A stretch of DNA of 64,000 nt from Takakia lepidozioides. Taxonomy: Eukaryota > Streptophyta > Takakiopsida > Takakiales > Takakiaceae. A program made the translations under genes and the position numbers. The notes under the pieces were generated by a model. It was not told the origin of the DNA. It worked only from the letters and a program-made list of their open reading frames with translations, and did not search any database. This document shows, one piece after another, positions 39,401 to 51,536 of the stretch (the stretch's first letter is position 1; each line of letters begins with the position of its first letter). The stretch covers positions 9,300,001 through 9,364,000 of the forward strand of contig CM060734.1 of NCBI GenBank assembly GCA_030704615.1. The letters run 5' to 3'.

Positions 39401-39636
39401 ACGAGTAGGGAAGGCTTTTCATCATAAGGGATCTGATGCTGACATAAGGCATCAACTACAGGTTACCAGTTAACAGGAGTAATGTGCATTGACCGGATCA
39501 TGTAGAAGGTGTACACACATACTCTAACGGGCTGTTTTACCCGGGCCTAGCTCATAATATCAGTATGCAAGAAACCCTTAGATGTTCTTCAAGTAATATC
39601 AGCGATGCCTTTCTCTCGTTGTCCAATCCGCCAACA
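36415..39636 (+). repeat. Long LTR-like repeat unit, full-length copy (3.2 kb)
   Basis: It begins TGTTGGAGAGG and ends GTCCAATCCGCCAACA, so the ends are short inverted repeats with the TG...CA signature of LTRs. It encodes no recognisable protein. Inside are a run of CTTGG...CCAAG hairpins (37195-37450), a duplicated block of about 80 bp (near 37550 and 37620), repeated GGATG-rich segments (38330-38530) and a perfect 11-bp inverted repeat GGTATGCACTC/GAGTGCATACC (38702-38734). It is nearly identical by eye to the copies at 15.5-17.5 and 39.6-42.3 kb, suggesting recent amplification. It could be a very long LTR, or a non-autonomous element whose internal domain is lost. Confidence 0.8.
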
Positions 39637-39642
39637 AATTTT

Positions 39643-41872
39643 TGTTGGGGAGGATCATCATACCTTATGAGGTATTTGTTGCTCCACACTATTGTTATGG
39701 AGGTAATAGGGGGCTGATACCCCATGGCTTTCCTAGACCCATGCAAAAGCCATTAAAGGTGTTAGTACATCATAGTAAGAAAACTGGAAAATGGCAGGTG
39801 AGAGAGAGTGAGAGAGTGTGTACAGAAACCACTAAGTACACTGGTCAAGAATAGAGAGGGAAGATAATATGTCTGGTCGGGACATGGACAAGACCAAACA
39901 AGGTCTTTGTCAAATTAACGACAAATCAGCCTCATAACAAGGCACTATCTAACTTCACCTTCCATAGGCAGTATCTTACCTGATAAAAACTCATGTCAAC
40001 TTCCTGAAAACACATGAAAAATTAGGGTGGGAGGGTGGGATTTCCAAGACAACCATCACCCTAGATTCAGAATATGTCATTCATCATTGAAGGAGTCTTG
40101 TTTTTCTTATAAAACAATCGGGACCAACACCACCTTTGTACATACCAGATCAGCATAAACACTTGAGCCTTTAAGAATGAGTTGCAGGTGTTGCAATTCC
40201 AAGAGCCCAGCCTGATAATGTAGACCAGCCAGCATGCTATGTCTATGTTCCATGAATGCACAAAGGTCTGGATCTGGTTTTCCAATCATCTCTCCAAAAC
40301 TCAATCAGAGTGGAGTGCTACAATGAGCATAATCAGAACTTTATAGACAACACCAACTCAAAGGGTATTCCAAAAGGCTAGTTTGATAAGTTAAACCAGC
40401 CCCTGTGTATTTTGAAAAAGCCCAACAAGACCACTGCTCGGTATTCTTCCAAGTCAAGTATTGCTTGGTACTTTCCAAGTCAACATAGTAAAACTGAACC
40501 TGTTTCAAATTCAAAGGATGGTTCCAATGGCATCGCTTGGCAACCTTAAAACAGGTGTTATGTAAACCCATCACGCCAGCTGCTTGGTAATCTCTAAGTT
40601 AAAACAGTGTAACCAGGGCTGTTTTAAATTTAGAACTCTGACCTCAATGTTCAGAAACTACCGCTTGGTACTTACCGTGTTAAATCAGCATAAGAAGGCC
40701 TATCTTAAGCATCATTGGATAGCCTTATAAGGTCTGGAGCATATTTTTCATCCGGTATGGATGAAATTCAAAACATGTTCCATCAGGGATTAGAAAGAAG
40801 GTATTTCCAAACCAGGTAGGCTTAGGAATTTTTTTGTTAATCCCAAACAGATAATTGGAGAGAGGGAGAGAGAGGGAGAGAGGGGGCGCCCACCATCCAA
40901 CCCCTGGCATGGCAGTCCCTTATGGAGTGAGTGTGGTATGCACTCACCCCGTAAGGGAGTGCATACCAGACCCATTCTCATAAGGCTCTCCCTCTACAAT
41001 GTAGTTCTATCCTTGGACTTGAATACCAAAAAGATAAAAGGTCTACATTCTCTCTGCCCTCAGATCACGAGTGAACATTGCCATAGCATAAATCAAACTT
41101 GGCAAGAATATAGAGTCATGTGTTTTCCATGTTACCTCTTATCTTGTCAACGAGCTCTTGTAAAGAAGTAGAGAACAAGGAAGGATCTCCGTGCGATGTA
41201 GTTTTATCTTTGGTTAAAAAGCTATAGTCTCTGCTTCCCAAGTCAAGAGAAAATATGGACAAAACATTCATATAGCTGGGCACGCAAGAGTTCAGAAATT
41301 AGAGGTGTTCTTCAACCGATGGCAGTAAATTACTGCACATTTTTCCACCATATCAGCCAACTTTATGGTTAGAACCGTTTTTCCAAAGGTATGAATAAGA
41401 ACTTGTGTTCTTCAGCCAGTGGCAGTAGCCTACTGCCCGTGATTCACAACATGAACATGTGAATAAAAACATTGGCAACAATCTGTTGCCCATCTTTTCA
41501 CCATATCAGCGAGCTTTATGGTTTTAAAACCAGATTTCCTTAAGGTATGGAAAAAGGACATATCGCGTTACACCTGGGCATTTTTTTAGTGGTGCTATAA
41601 AGAGCAAACCCACATCCAGGGAGAAGTATTAAAGCCCACGAGTAGGGAAGGCTTTTCATCATAAGGGATCTGATGCTGACATAAGGCATCAACTACAGGT
41701 TACCAGTTAACAGGAGTAATGTGCATTGACCGGATCATGTAGAAGGTGTACACACATACTCTAACGGCTGTTTTACCCGGGCCTAGCTCATAATATCAGT
41801 ATGCAAGAAACCCTTAGATGTTCTTCAAGTAATATCAGCGATGCCTTTCTCTCGTTGTCCAATCCGCCAACA
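39643..41872 (+). repeat. Long LTR-like repeat unit, copy with internal deletion
   Basis: Same ends as the preceding unit (TGTTGG...CCAACA), separated from it by only AATTTT. About 1 kb is missing at 40738-40739: GGTCTGGAG is followed directly by CATATTTTTCATCCGG, which lies about 980 bp further on in the full copy. Confidence 0.85.
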
Positions 41873-41878
41873 AATTTT

Positions 41879-42345
41879 TGTTGGGGAGGATCATCATACC
41901 TTATGAGGTATTTGTTGCTCCACATTATTGTTATGGAGGTATAGGGGGCTGATACCCCATGGCTTTCCTAGACCCATGCAAAAGCCATTAAAGGTGTTAG
42001 TACATCATAGTAAGAAAACTGGAAAATGGCAGGTGAGAGAGAGTGAGAGAGTGTGTACAGAAACCACTAAGTACACTGGTCAAGAATAGAGAGGGAAGAT
42101 ACTATGTCTGGTCGGGACATGGACAAGACCAAACAAGGTCTTTGTCAAATTAACGACAAATCAGCCTCATAACAAGGCACTATCTAACTTCACCTTCCAT
42201 AGGCAGTATCTTACCTGATAAAAACTCATGTCATCTTCCTGAAAACACATGAAAAATTAGGGTGGGAGGGTGGGATTTCCAAGACAACCATCACCCTAGA
42301 TTCATAATATGTCATCCATCATTGAAGGAGTCTTGTTTTTCTTAT
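41879..42345 (+). repeat. Long LTR-like repeat unit, truncated third tandem copy
   Basis: It starts TGTTGGGGAGG after the same six-base AATTTT joint and follows the unit for 467 bp before ending at CTTAT, where unrelated sequence begins. Confidence 0.85.
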
Positions 42346-43613
42346 TCCGCATCTCCATGCGACGTTCGGGCTATCAGTCTAGTTGTTTCTAGCATAGACG
42401 CGGGTTGCGCAAGAGGGAGAGTGATCACACTAGGGCTTCAAGCACGAGGTGTGTGCGTAAGGGTTTTGAAGGAGGCGTTTTCTTTATATTTGGCAGTTAG
42501 CATTTACAGCACAAGAGGCTGCATCTTGTTTTTGTGTCAACATGGTGTCTGGCGGGAATTAGCAGAGCTGGGCCGGGAGCAGTGAGTAGCAGGAAAGGGC
42601 GGCAAGGAATTATGAGCGTGACAAGGCTCCTAGGATATATGCAAAATGGTGGCATCGGATAGCAGCTTTTGCGACTCTGTTAACTGCGGGTTCGTGACTT
42701 AGGCGAAATGGGCTTTCATCAGAGCAGCCCATTTCCCGAGGCACTTATCAGAGGTTGTCCGATGGTATGTCTGCAGGACAATTACAAAGTAATCATCAAT
42801 GGCCGTAGAACACTCGTGTTCCGTGAATCAACATCCATGTTATTGCTTAAGTCCTTGGACTGATCATAATCAGTATCCTATAACCAATCAGTAGTACTAG
42901 GAACTTAGGCAAAGCTGTATTGCTACAGCTGTGACTAAGTTCTGTCTAAGCATACAACAATGCAGTACACTATATGTGATTGCAGATAAGATCTATCCGT
43001 AGATGATACACATTCTCACCATCTCACGTTCTCTCATAATACACATTATCTCTATTTCTCAAGCACTCTACACATAAGCACTTGGAAAAACATTGCTTTA
43101 CTTTAGAGTCACCACATCATAGCATAAGTACACATTGGATCGCTCTGATCACACCCTGATACACTGATGATTCCTAAGTTGCGTGCAATCCTTTTATACT
43201 ATGCTCGAAAGAGCCGTTTACAGCCTGCGGTCGTTAATGACTGTTGCCTAACTACCTACGCAACCTAAAAGGTTTGCCAAAAAAGTGGCCCGTGGTAGTG
43301 GCTTGTGATCGCACGGTCGTGGTCATGGTTCGTGGTCGTGTGCCTTAGTAACACCCATGGTCCCTCACTACTTCTCCTACTAGTAAGGCCTATGTTACCG
43401 TGGCCGTGTGATATCGTGGTTCCCGGCCCTTGGCTGCTACACTACCCACTACTGCTCCACGTGGTAGTGTGGCCCGTCCTCTGCTACTGCCAAATGCCGA
43501 GCACTTAGCCATTTCTGCCTCATGGCCGGGTAGTGTGAAGTCAATCACTACCCGCCATTATCCCATTGTGGCTCAAGCTGCCCTGCCCTCGTGGCACTGG
43601 CACTTAGCCGTTA
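42346..43613. other. Intergenic stretch, no gene recognised
   Basis: No recognisable family on either strand. 43270-43600 is rich in repeated GTGGTAGTG/CGTGGTCGTG words. Confidence 0.4.
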
Positions 43614-44570
43614 TCATTTATCCTCCCCCCTCATTTGAAATTGTGTCCGCACAATTTTGTCAGTGCCTGTGGCTCTGGGGAATGTAGGGTGGTGGCATGC
43701 CCTGCTGTTAGCTTGTCTGCTGGTTGAGGAGTGCCTCCCATGTTGGTGATGGCTTTGGTGGCAGCTTCTTGTTCCTGTTATCGTCGCTGTCTGGTGCCTC
43801 CTTTGGCTCCTGTATGGGCCATCTCTCCTCATCCGGGTGTTCTGATTTCCGTCCCTGCATAGTGTATCTATCTTGGTGGACATGGCCTTGCAGTAACTGA
43901 GTAGCTCCTCCATGGTCCAAGGCACAATGTCTCAGGTTGCCCTGCTACTCATTAACCAGTTAACTGCTTGTGTCGCTGTCTCCTTGAAGGGGTGGTCTCT
44001 ATCCAGTACCAACGGTGAGAAGTGCTCTTTTGCCTAGCGCCACGCTTCAGCATAGAGTGGTCTGTCTACATATGCTAAAGTGCCCGAGACTCTCTCTGGT
44101 GGATGGAATTTGGGCAATTCCCAGTGGGTATCCTTGTCAATGCTCTTGTATCGCTGCCAACTTGCCCGCATTGTGGTGAGCATCCTGTACAGGTAACTGC
44201 CAATGTAAAAGCTTGGGGAGCCCATTACCACATCAACTGCTGGGGTGGGGTTGATCTTCAATTGCCCCACTGCCCACATGTAGGCTACCAACTCCTTGTA
44301 CTCCAGGGGAGCTTGGCGCCAAAATTCTACCAATTCTGCCCTTGACCATGTCTCATCCTTGCCAAGTGGCCGCATTCTGTATCTCAGGGGTATGAGCGTC
44401 TGATTGAGCATATGCAGCTGGCCTAATGACTTGCAGGAGGTTAAGGCCTTGAATGCCTTTTCCAACATGTCTAGGATTTGCTGGGCTGGCATGATCATCA
44501 TCTTGAAGTATTCCTCTGAATACTTGAGCCATTCCCATCTCGTTTGCATGGCATGATTTGAAAATCATCC
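43614..44570 (-). pseudogene. Possible retroelement gag-like reading frame
   Basis: The minus strand is open for about 171 residues (44034-44549) and continues after a stop into a basic, histidine- and glutamine-rich tail (to 43614). The helical composition and basic C-terminus (YRSQRRHQTATITGTRSCHQ) resemble a capsid followed by a nucleic-acid-binding tail. I do not recognise the family and no catalytic domain adjoins it, so the assignment is tentative. Confidence 0.3.
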
Positions 44571-44807
44571 ACTGCTACTGAAGCTGATGCCACAAGAATG
44601 CTTGGTAATGGCACAGTGGTTACCTCTTGGTTGGATGGCCCTGCTGTGGCCTGTACCTATTCATGTTCAAGCTGTGGTGGTTGTACCGCTGGTGGTGTTT
44701 GTGCTGGAGTTGTTGTTGTTGATTGTATTGGTGCTTCTTATTTTTGTTCATGGTCTTGTTCCTCCTGTTGATCCTCGTCCATTAGTTCCTCTTGTTCTAG
44801 AATTGGT

Positions 44808-44825
44808 GGGGGGGGGGGGGGGGGG
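44808..44825. repeat. Poly-G run of 18 bases
   Basis: Eighteen uninterrupted G residues. Such a run is prone to sequencing and assembly error and could form a G-quadruplex. Confidence 0.9.
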
Positions 44826-45179
44826 TGGGTTTCTATGAGCAGTGAGCACCCAAAAACATGAGCAGAGGCCGAATAATGGGCTAAAAGTGGATTTTTTAAG
44901 AATATTCCCTCCAAAACACTCAATATCGGGGGTGTTTATGGGCCCAAAACGCCTTATTTTGGGCTAAAAAATAGAGCACAAATTGTCAGTTCCGCATGCA
45001 AGACGGGTTCGGCGGCGTTGGCACTTCCGCAAGTTGGCAACGATTTGCAGGCAAGAAACCGTGGTTGCAGCCACGTGAACGTACCCACGGTAATAGGTGG
45101 GGTTTCTATAACCGTGGAAAATTACATGGCTTAACATGGGAAGTCGGCGCATAATTGGATGTGTGCTGGACAAGACACT

Positions 45180-45500
45180 CAGAACTGACAAGTCGGCACA
45201 GCCTTTGTGATGGCCCGTACAGTTGTATAGGGTTTGGGAAGTCTGCACAAACTTCTCCATGGTCCATACAGTTTGGGAAGTTGGCACAGACTTCTCCAAT
45301 GAGCGGAAGAAGTATATTTCAAATGGTAAGTCGGCACTGTATTCGACATGGCCTTCAGGCCTCATTTTGAGATGGGAAGTCGGCACAGACTTCCCCATAT
45401 CCTTCAGAAGATTCTTTGGAATGGTAAGTGGGCATCGCATAGAAGATGGTCTCCAGGTGTGACAGAGAATTGGAAGTCGGCACAGACTTCTACATATCAC
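45180..45500. repeat. Degenerate tandem array of about 48-bp units with GAAGTC...GACTTC hairpins
   Basis: The word GGGAAGTCGGCACAGACTTC and variants recur about every 45-50 bp (near 45188, 45237, 45283, 45326, 45375, 45424 and 45474). The best copies form a hairpin because GAAGTC pairs with GACTTC. A related copy lies at about 48848. Confidence 0.75.
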
Positions 45501-46314
45501 TTGCATGTTTAGGTGGGATCTGAAATCCGTGCAAAATTGTGGGGTGTGCGAGAAAAAGAGCACCTTGCGGCATTTCACAGAGTTCGTTCCGGACTTAGTA
45601 CAAGATCTACTGCCTGCACCCTCTCAGGCAAAAGTGAACATGCAACAAAACTCAACATTGCAGAAAAAATGGATCTTTTGCCGAGGATCGAAACGCCTTA
45701 CTGCAACAACATTGCTTACGACCACTCATGATACCGCTTTTTGGCGTCACTTGAGCAAGGGTTCACCTTGAACCTTTTTTGACTAGGAAGATAACCTTGA
45801 ACCAACCTTGCGCCCCAATCACTGGAATTGGGTCCGCCTTGGAATGCTGGCATGAGGTATGAGAACACGCCGAAGCCGCACTACGACTTCGTCTCAAGGT
45901 TACACGATTATAGTACGTGAACGGAAGCACGTAGCTTCCGCGTTAGCCCGCACTACAAGGCAACCCTCCGGTAGCGCAGTTTTAGAATGCGCACGCGCCA
46001 GGTGCGCACTAGCACGTGAATTCCCAAGGAAGGCGCAAGTTTCCTTGCCCCTTGGATGGGAGTCACCCGATTTCGGCGCTGCGCAAACACACAATTAATC
46101 CAATTTACCTCTCCCACTTTTTGTAAGCTAGCATGCATTCTACACACTAGCCAACCAGACCATGCATCACCATTCCAAACAAAATAGGAAGCACAACATT
46201 TGGAAACAATTTCATTTATAAACAAAATTTGTACAACACAAGTCTTTGCAATCGGATTCCTAAGCTAGCTAAGCCGGACTAAGCATGCATTTCCTCCCCT
46301 ACGATCCAAGGTTC

Positions 46315-46445
46315 ATTTGGCATACATGTCAACAATGGTGTTCTCTAAAATGATGTCTAGGGCAATTCCACATTTGATGATGTCAGCATGAACCTTTGTA
46401 CCCTTCTCCAGGGCTCCTAGGCTGGCACACGCATTGAAAACCCAT
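46315..46445 (-). pseudogene. PPR protein fragment
   Basis: The minus strand reads FNACASLGALEKGTKVHADI, continuing to NTIVDMYAK followed by a stop. This is one PLS-type PPR motif pair similar to those at 3.2-4.0 kb but a different copy. It begins directly beside the stop codon of the gypsy integrase fragment, so an element end or rearrangement joint lies at about 46445. Confidence 0.8.
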
Positions 46446-46920
46446 CAACACTTCTTCCGCTTTTGAGGTCGCCCTTCGAAAGCTACAACCGCCTCGGATA
46501 CGTTTCCCATTTCTGAGGCACGCACCCAAGTTGCCTCCACTTGATGATAGCCCTTCCATTTCACGAGATACTCCGTTTCTCGATTCTTGAACCTCCTCGA
46601 CTTAAGCACTGCCTCCACCTCGTACTCAGGTTCATTTTCATGATCCAACGGCACAGGTGGCGGATGTAACACTTGATGCCGATTCGGACGCGCTTCATGT
46701 TTGAAGTAAGGCTTCAAAAGGGAAACGTGGAATATCGGATGCACCGTGCTGTTTGCCGGCAGCTCCAATTCATAAACATCCTCATTCATAACCTTCCGGA
46801 TGCAAAAATGCCCCGCATACGGAGGTACGAACTTTGGACTCACTTCCGGAGGTAGTCCAAAATTCTTGATGTTCAACCAGACCTCCATGCCTGTGTCGTG
46901 GCCCTTTGCCTTGAGGGCGG
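46446..46920 (-). pseudogene. Chromovirus (Ty3/gypsy) integrase C-terminus with chromodomain
   Basis: The minus-strand frame gives the GPY/F-like integrase tail (EVWLNIKNFGLPPEV, KFVPPYAGHFCI, VYELELPANSTVHPIFHVSL, LLKPYF), then a chromodomain (YEVEAVLKSRRF, TEYLVKWKGYHQVEATW) and a basic end GRPQKRKKC with stop. Integrase chromodomains guide insertion to marked chromatin. Upstream (above 46920) the sequence becomes an unrelated GC-rich repeat, so the rest of the element is missing. Only this C-terminal fragment is present. Confidence 0.88.
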
Positions 46921-46984
46921 GGGGTCGGGACACAAGAGGGGCTTCCCCTGTGGTGGGGGCAGTGGCAGCAAATAGGAAAGGGGA

Positions 46985-47619
46985 CTGAAGCACCCTTGAG
47001 TGCCGAAGGCACTCAAGGAAGCGGTGGTGCTCACTAGGTGGAGCCCCGCAAACCGGGTTGCGGTGGTGGGGGCTCCACAAGGGGTGGTGGTAGCGTAGGG
47101 AGTCATAGTGGGGGTGACATAGGACTCACCATGAGGCTGAGGCCTTGTGGTGGGAGTCGTGGGGAGTCTTGGGACTCGCCACGGTCCATTGGGGCCGTGG
47201 TGGGTGGGCCAAGACTCACCACGGCTCACCATTGGGACGATTGAGGGTCTAAGTGGTGGTGCACCAGATTTGGACTGTGCTACTTGTGGAACCCCCCCGG
47301 ACACCTACAAAAGTATATATAGGGAGTAGTAACCCCGAGAACGGTGCAAGCCCGTTGGTGACCAAAAACTAGTGAGTAAGCGTGCGAGCCGGAAAGCAAC
47401 CAAGGTGTGGGGAACTGTTCCGAAGTGCCATCTATCAAAGGGAATTTCCACTGAGCCCGACAGGTTGAGGATCGAGTGGGAGTGTGAGGGGGATGGTTAT
47501 GCCCCGGTGAGCAGCCGAAGCTCCGAGTTGGCCCGGCGGCCGGTTTGGGAGTTAGGCGTGCGCATCAAAGTGAGTAACTATGACTTGAAGGGGAGTTTAC
47601 CGAAGTGAGGTGCGCGACA
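46985..47619 (+). repeat. Probable 5' LTR of a gypsy element
   Basis: It ends GCGACA immediately before a tRNA-Met primer-binding site, contains a TATA box TATATATA at 47314-47321, and opens near an 11-bp perfect inverted repeat CCTTGAGTGCC gaa GGCACTCAAGG (46994-47018). The exact 5' border is uncertain because no second copy is present for comparison. Confidence 0.5.
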
Positions 47620-47621
47620 TT

Positions 47622-47633
47622 TGGTATCAGAGC
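47622..47633 (+). other. Retrotransposon primer-binding site (initiator tRNA-Met type)
   Basis: TGGTATCAGAGC is the complement of the 3' end of plant initiator tRNA-Met and lies two bases after the LTR-like end. It would prime minus-strand DNA synthesis. Confidence 0.8.
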
Positions 47634-47673
47634 TTAAAGTTTAGTACGCGATTGTCCTTGAGATCGGCCTCAC

Positions 47674-48655
47674 CATGGGGTCGGGCAAGACAAAGCGAAA
47701 GCGGAACGGCCCGAAAGACGATGATCCTGGTGAGCCCGGTGGGGGCGACGTGTCACCACTGCGGCAAATGGAAGAGGCGATTTATGCTTCTGAAAAGCAA
47801 GGCCGCTCAAGAACGGGAGGAATTTGGGGAGTCGGAGCCCGAGGACTTCCCAAAGGCTCCGCCAGACCAACAGATGTCTCCCATGCCAGCAGCGGGAAGG
47901 GTTGTTGGCGCAGTTTGGCGGGACGTTGAAAGACGTGATGAGGGCGGCTAATGCCACTTCCACTAATGCAAAAGTTTAAGGTGAAGCCTAAGGAACCCGA
48001 CACCTTCGAGGGCGTCCAAAATTGGAAGGCACTCAACACTTGGCTCTTGGAGCTGGAGCAGTACTTCCGGGCGCCAAGTTGAGTGACGAGGATCGGGTGG
48101 AAGTGGCTCCCACCTATTTGAGGGGCTATGCTCAACAATGGTGGCAGAAGTGTCTTCATGACCAAGGGCCAAACCCAGAAACCTTGAGCTGTAGTGGGTT
48201 CAAGGAACTTATGAAAAGACAGTTTGTGCCCCTCAATGCGTCCTGGCTCGCCCAGGACAAGATGAGGAACTTGAAGCAAACGGATGACATTCGGGGATAT
48301 GTTCAGGCTTTCAATGTGTTGTTGCTCGAAGTCGCGGATATGGCAAAACCAGAAATGGTCTTCAACTTTGTGGCGGGACTGGCCCCATGGGCCAGACGGA
48401 AGTTGGAGGAGAGGCCACCAAAGACTTTGAAGGAGGCAATTGAAAGGGCTGAATGTTTCTCGGATGTCCCTAGGAGCGAAAGACGGGGCCGTACGGAGCT
48501 GAACCACAAGAAGGTCCGGCAAAGAAGTGGGATAGGCCACGCGGGCGCAATGACACATGGAAATCGAAGGGAGGGCCTTCGCACGTCAAGGCGGCGCCCG
48601 GTGCTCCGAAAGGAAAATCAGGTGCAGCGGTGGCGGTGCGTCAGAAGGAGGACAT
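47674..48655 (+). pseudogene. Gypsy gag, frameshifted and truncated
   Basis: After ATGGGGTCGGGCAAGACAAA an N-terminal basic/acidic region runs through several frames. The capsid region is clear from 47965: KPKEPDTFEGVQNWKALNTW, then APTYLRGYAQQWWQKC, FKELMKRQFVPLNA, MRNLKQTDDIRGYVQAFN and MVFNFVAGLAPWARRKLEER. This is the retrotransposon gag domain. Frame changes near 47790, 47950 and 48065 break it, and it ends near 48655 without a zinc knuckle or pol. Confidence 0.8.
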
Positions 48656-50460
48656 GAAGGGATTGCTTAGGTGGATTGAGCATTTCATGGTCAAGTACTG
48701 GAACAAGCTTTTCCACTACGAGATGGTGGAGGGCCCACATAGGAGCTGGGGTGTCCTTGAGCAGCCAGGGGGGATGCAGCCTGCACGTCAATTTGTCTAC
48801 AGGTATGACAATGCAGTCCCTGTGTTGTTTTTGTAGAGGTGGTAGTTGGGAAGTCTGCACAAATTTCTCGATAGGATGCGGACAATGGCGAAAGTCTGGG
48901 CCGATTTCTGAATGTGCAATGCCTCGCTTTTTTTAGGGTACATCAACTTCTACCTTCTGCCCAACAAACACATTCAAGCTATTCCGGCGATGGTTTCCCC
49001 GTCGCCAAGGGCTGGATCACAGATTGAATTATACTTCGCAATCTTTGAGTGCCATTTCGCATACTGCCAGATTTGCATCCAGAGCTGATTCCACAATCTC
49101 TGCATTCTCCAGGGTGTTGGAGAGGTGGGAATACTCCGCCAGTGTGTCATCCGTTATCTCCCAAAATGACTCATGTGCCATGAACTCAACAAGGCTCTCC
49201 CGTGTCAATGTCATCGAATTGGTGTCTCGTTTGTTGAGGTGTAGTGTGAATATGTGGTTATTTTGCAGCTGTTCGATGGGCTAAGTACTTAAGATTTTAC
49301 AACATTTAAGTAGTTGGATGAATAGCAGTGATGGATGAATTATGACTCATTGGATGAAGACATCCATCCGCCAAACATCCATGTGCCTAGATCGGCGGGA
49401 TTGATGAGTGACGGCGTTTTTCATGCAAGCACACAAGCACGGGTATGGCGAGCTCCTGACACTTTGTATTCTGGAGCAGACATCAGCCTACATGCCTCAG
49501 TTTTTTGTTGCAATTTATTTTCATGTTCCTTAGTCAGTATCTGCGATGGCGGCTGAGTTAGTTTTCTGGACAGAGCTAGTTGATATGGTCGACTATAGGA
49601 GCTGCAGGTGTAGTAATTGCACAGGCAAGTGGGGTTTGGGTTCTAAGGCAGTTTTTGGTGAGAAGGTGGCTCTTCTTACTTTTCGGCAGATGGTAGTGAG
49701 GTAGGAAGGATGAGATAGAGAAGAGGAGGTGCTGATGGTGACGTGAACGAGAGACTTGGGCTTTAAGCTCCACACTCGTTATTTTGTGCAGAGGAAGGAT
49801 TATGCTGATGAAGAAGTAAAAATTGACTGTTTGGGTCACTGCTTGGTTTTTGAGTTTGAAATCGCACTTGCATGATGCATTAGTTCCTGCATTGGTGCAT
49901 GAGGGAAGTCTGATTGCAGCTATGGTCAGTTTGAGCATGTAAAAGGTGTGGGTGCAATAGCTGGGAAATCTGGGCATGTAGGTAGTGCATCACTCAAACC
50001 ACCTAGTGGGGAGACTCCACATTGCATAGATGGAATATTATGGTGCATCTGTATAGTGGCAGCATTGTTGATTGTTTCCAAAAGGTCAGTCGAACCTGCA
50101 GCTCGTGCGTAACTGACGAGTGTATTTGGATCTGACCCTTGGACTCGAGAGGTAAAAGATGAGAGGGAGTGCGAGAAAATGAGCGGATGCCGGGTAGGCT
50201 CGGGTAGTTCGATCAGGCTGTCTGACGGGGGTGCCATGAATACAAGAGGGTGACTGCTCTTCACGGGCAAGGCCCACCCTTCAAGGGGGAATCTATGAAG
50301 GATATGCTGGGTGTTTGTAGCATGCGAGATCACATGCAAGGCAATTGTTTATTTGTGACGGATGTGTGTCCTACCTATGTCTTCTCTTCCACTGCGGCAT
50401 GGGTGGGACGGAATGGTACTCTAGTGACTTGAAGTGAATGTTGTGGGGAAACGTTTTGCC
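48656..50460. other. Stretch without a recognised gene
   Basis: A short frame at 48654-48836 reads smoothly (LLRWIEHFMVKYWNKLFHY) and may be an exon of an unrecognised repeat-associated gene. It is followed at about 48848 by one copy of the GAAGTC hairpin word found at 45.2-45.5 kb. The rest shows no signature. Confidence 0.35.
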
Positions 50461-50468
50461 CCTTTCTT

Positions 50469-50480
50469 TGGTATCAGAGC
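50469..50480 (+). other. Retrotransposon primer-binding site (initiator tRNA-Met type)
   Basis: A second TGGTATCAGAGC, 430 bp before a gag reading frame, marks the start of another LTR retroelement. The LTR border just before it (ending near CCCTTTC) does not show a clean CA end, so the LTR has probably changed. Confidence 0.65.
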
Positions 50481-50910
50481 TGATGTTGTCCTCTGGCTCT
50501 GTTGAGTTCCTTTGTGACAGATTGCTTTGTGCATGTGTGAATACATAGCCCGGATCGTGTTGATTTGACCTACTTGTAGTAACGAAGCAACTTGCAGGAT
50601 GTTGGGTCTTTAGCTGTGAACAAGAAACTCTACAGGTTGGGTCTTCAAGTAATCCAGGTTCAGAAGGGAACAACGGCTGAGAAGGGAGAGTCCAAATAGT
50701 GCGCATCCGAGAATCTTCCACGGGCCAGGCTTTCCACAACAAGCCCTTAGACAGCGGCAAGTGCAACTCCACAAAGAAGGAGGCATTAAAATTGTTGAAT
50801 GAAAAGCTGGACGTGAAGAAGTAATCAGCTAAGTAGGCAACAGACATCCTGAGAAGACCGGTACATGCTGAAGTGGTGCATGAGGGAGAGACGCTAACTG
50901 GAGGAGAGAT

Positions 50911-51536
50911 TTGTTCAAGCAAAAACTGACATTCACGAGGAGCCTTTACAAAACACATGAGGCACTGGGAATCACAGGTGAAGGGAGTAATGTGAGCAAA
51001 AATATGCTCAAAACAAGCACCATGCAAGGTACCATCAGCCCTGCTGGGGTGGGTGTCCCTTTTTCTGGCACTCAATCCGAAGATGTGGTGGAATGGTTTG
51101 AAAGAGTGCAAAGGGCCATGGATGAGGCGATAAGTAAAGATAAGCTTCCCAAGGTGGCGAGACTAAATTTGTTTGGGAGGGCTGATACCTGGTACAGAAT
51201 GCAACAGCCACAACCATCAAACTGGCATGAATTACAAGCTGGGCTTTTGAAGAAGTTCGGTGGCACGAACGAGGAGAAGCTTGCTACTGCTACATCAAAC
51301 CCTCACGAGGAGATGACATGGAGGCAGCCGCTGAAAGGTTCAAAAGAAGGAGATCAAAATATTCTTGGTGGAAGGATGAAGTTATCAGATCCCAACAGGG
51401 ACAAAGGCGAGCTAGATGGCTCACCAAATCAGGTATGGAAGCCGGGAATCATGGCATCTAAGGAAGTCTACATTGATGGGCAGCCAGCAGCAGACACAAG
51501 AATTTGCACCATATATGTGGTGTGGCTCCCGTTTTA
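50911..51536 (+). pseudogene. Gypsy gag N-terminal fragment
   Basis: Residues FSGTQSEDVVEWFERVQRAM, LPKVARLNLFGRADTWYRMQ and WHELQAGLLKKFGGTNEEKL (51060-51290) form the start of a retrotransposon gag capsid domain. The following residues are unrelated and the frame stops at the junction with an LTR copy at 51537, so it is truncated. Confidence 0.7.
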
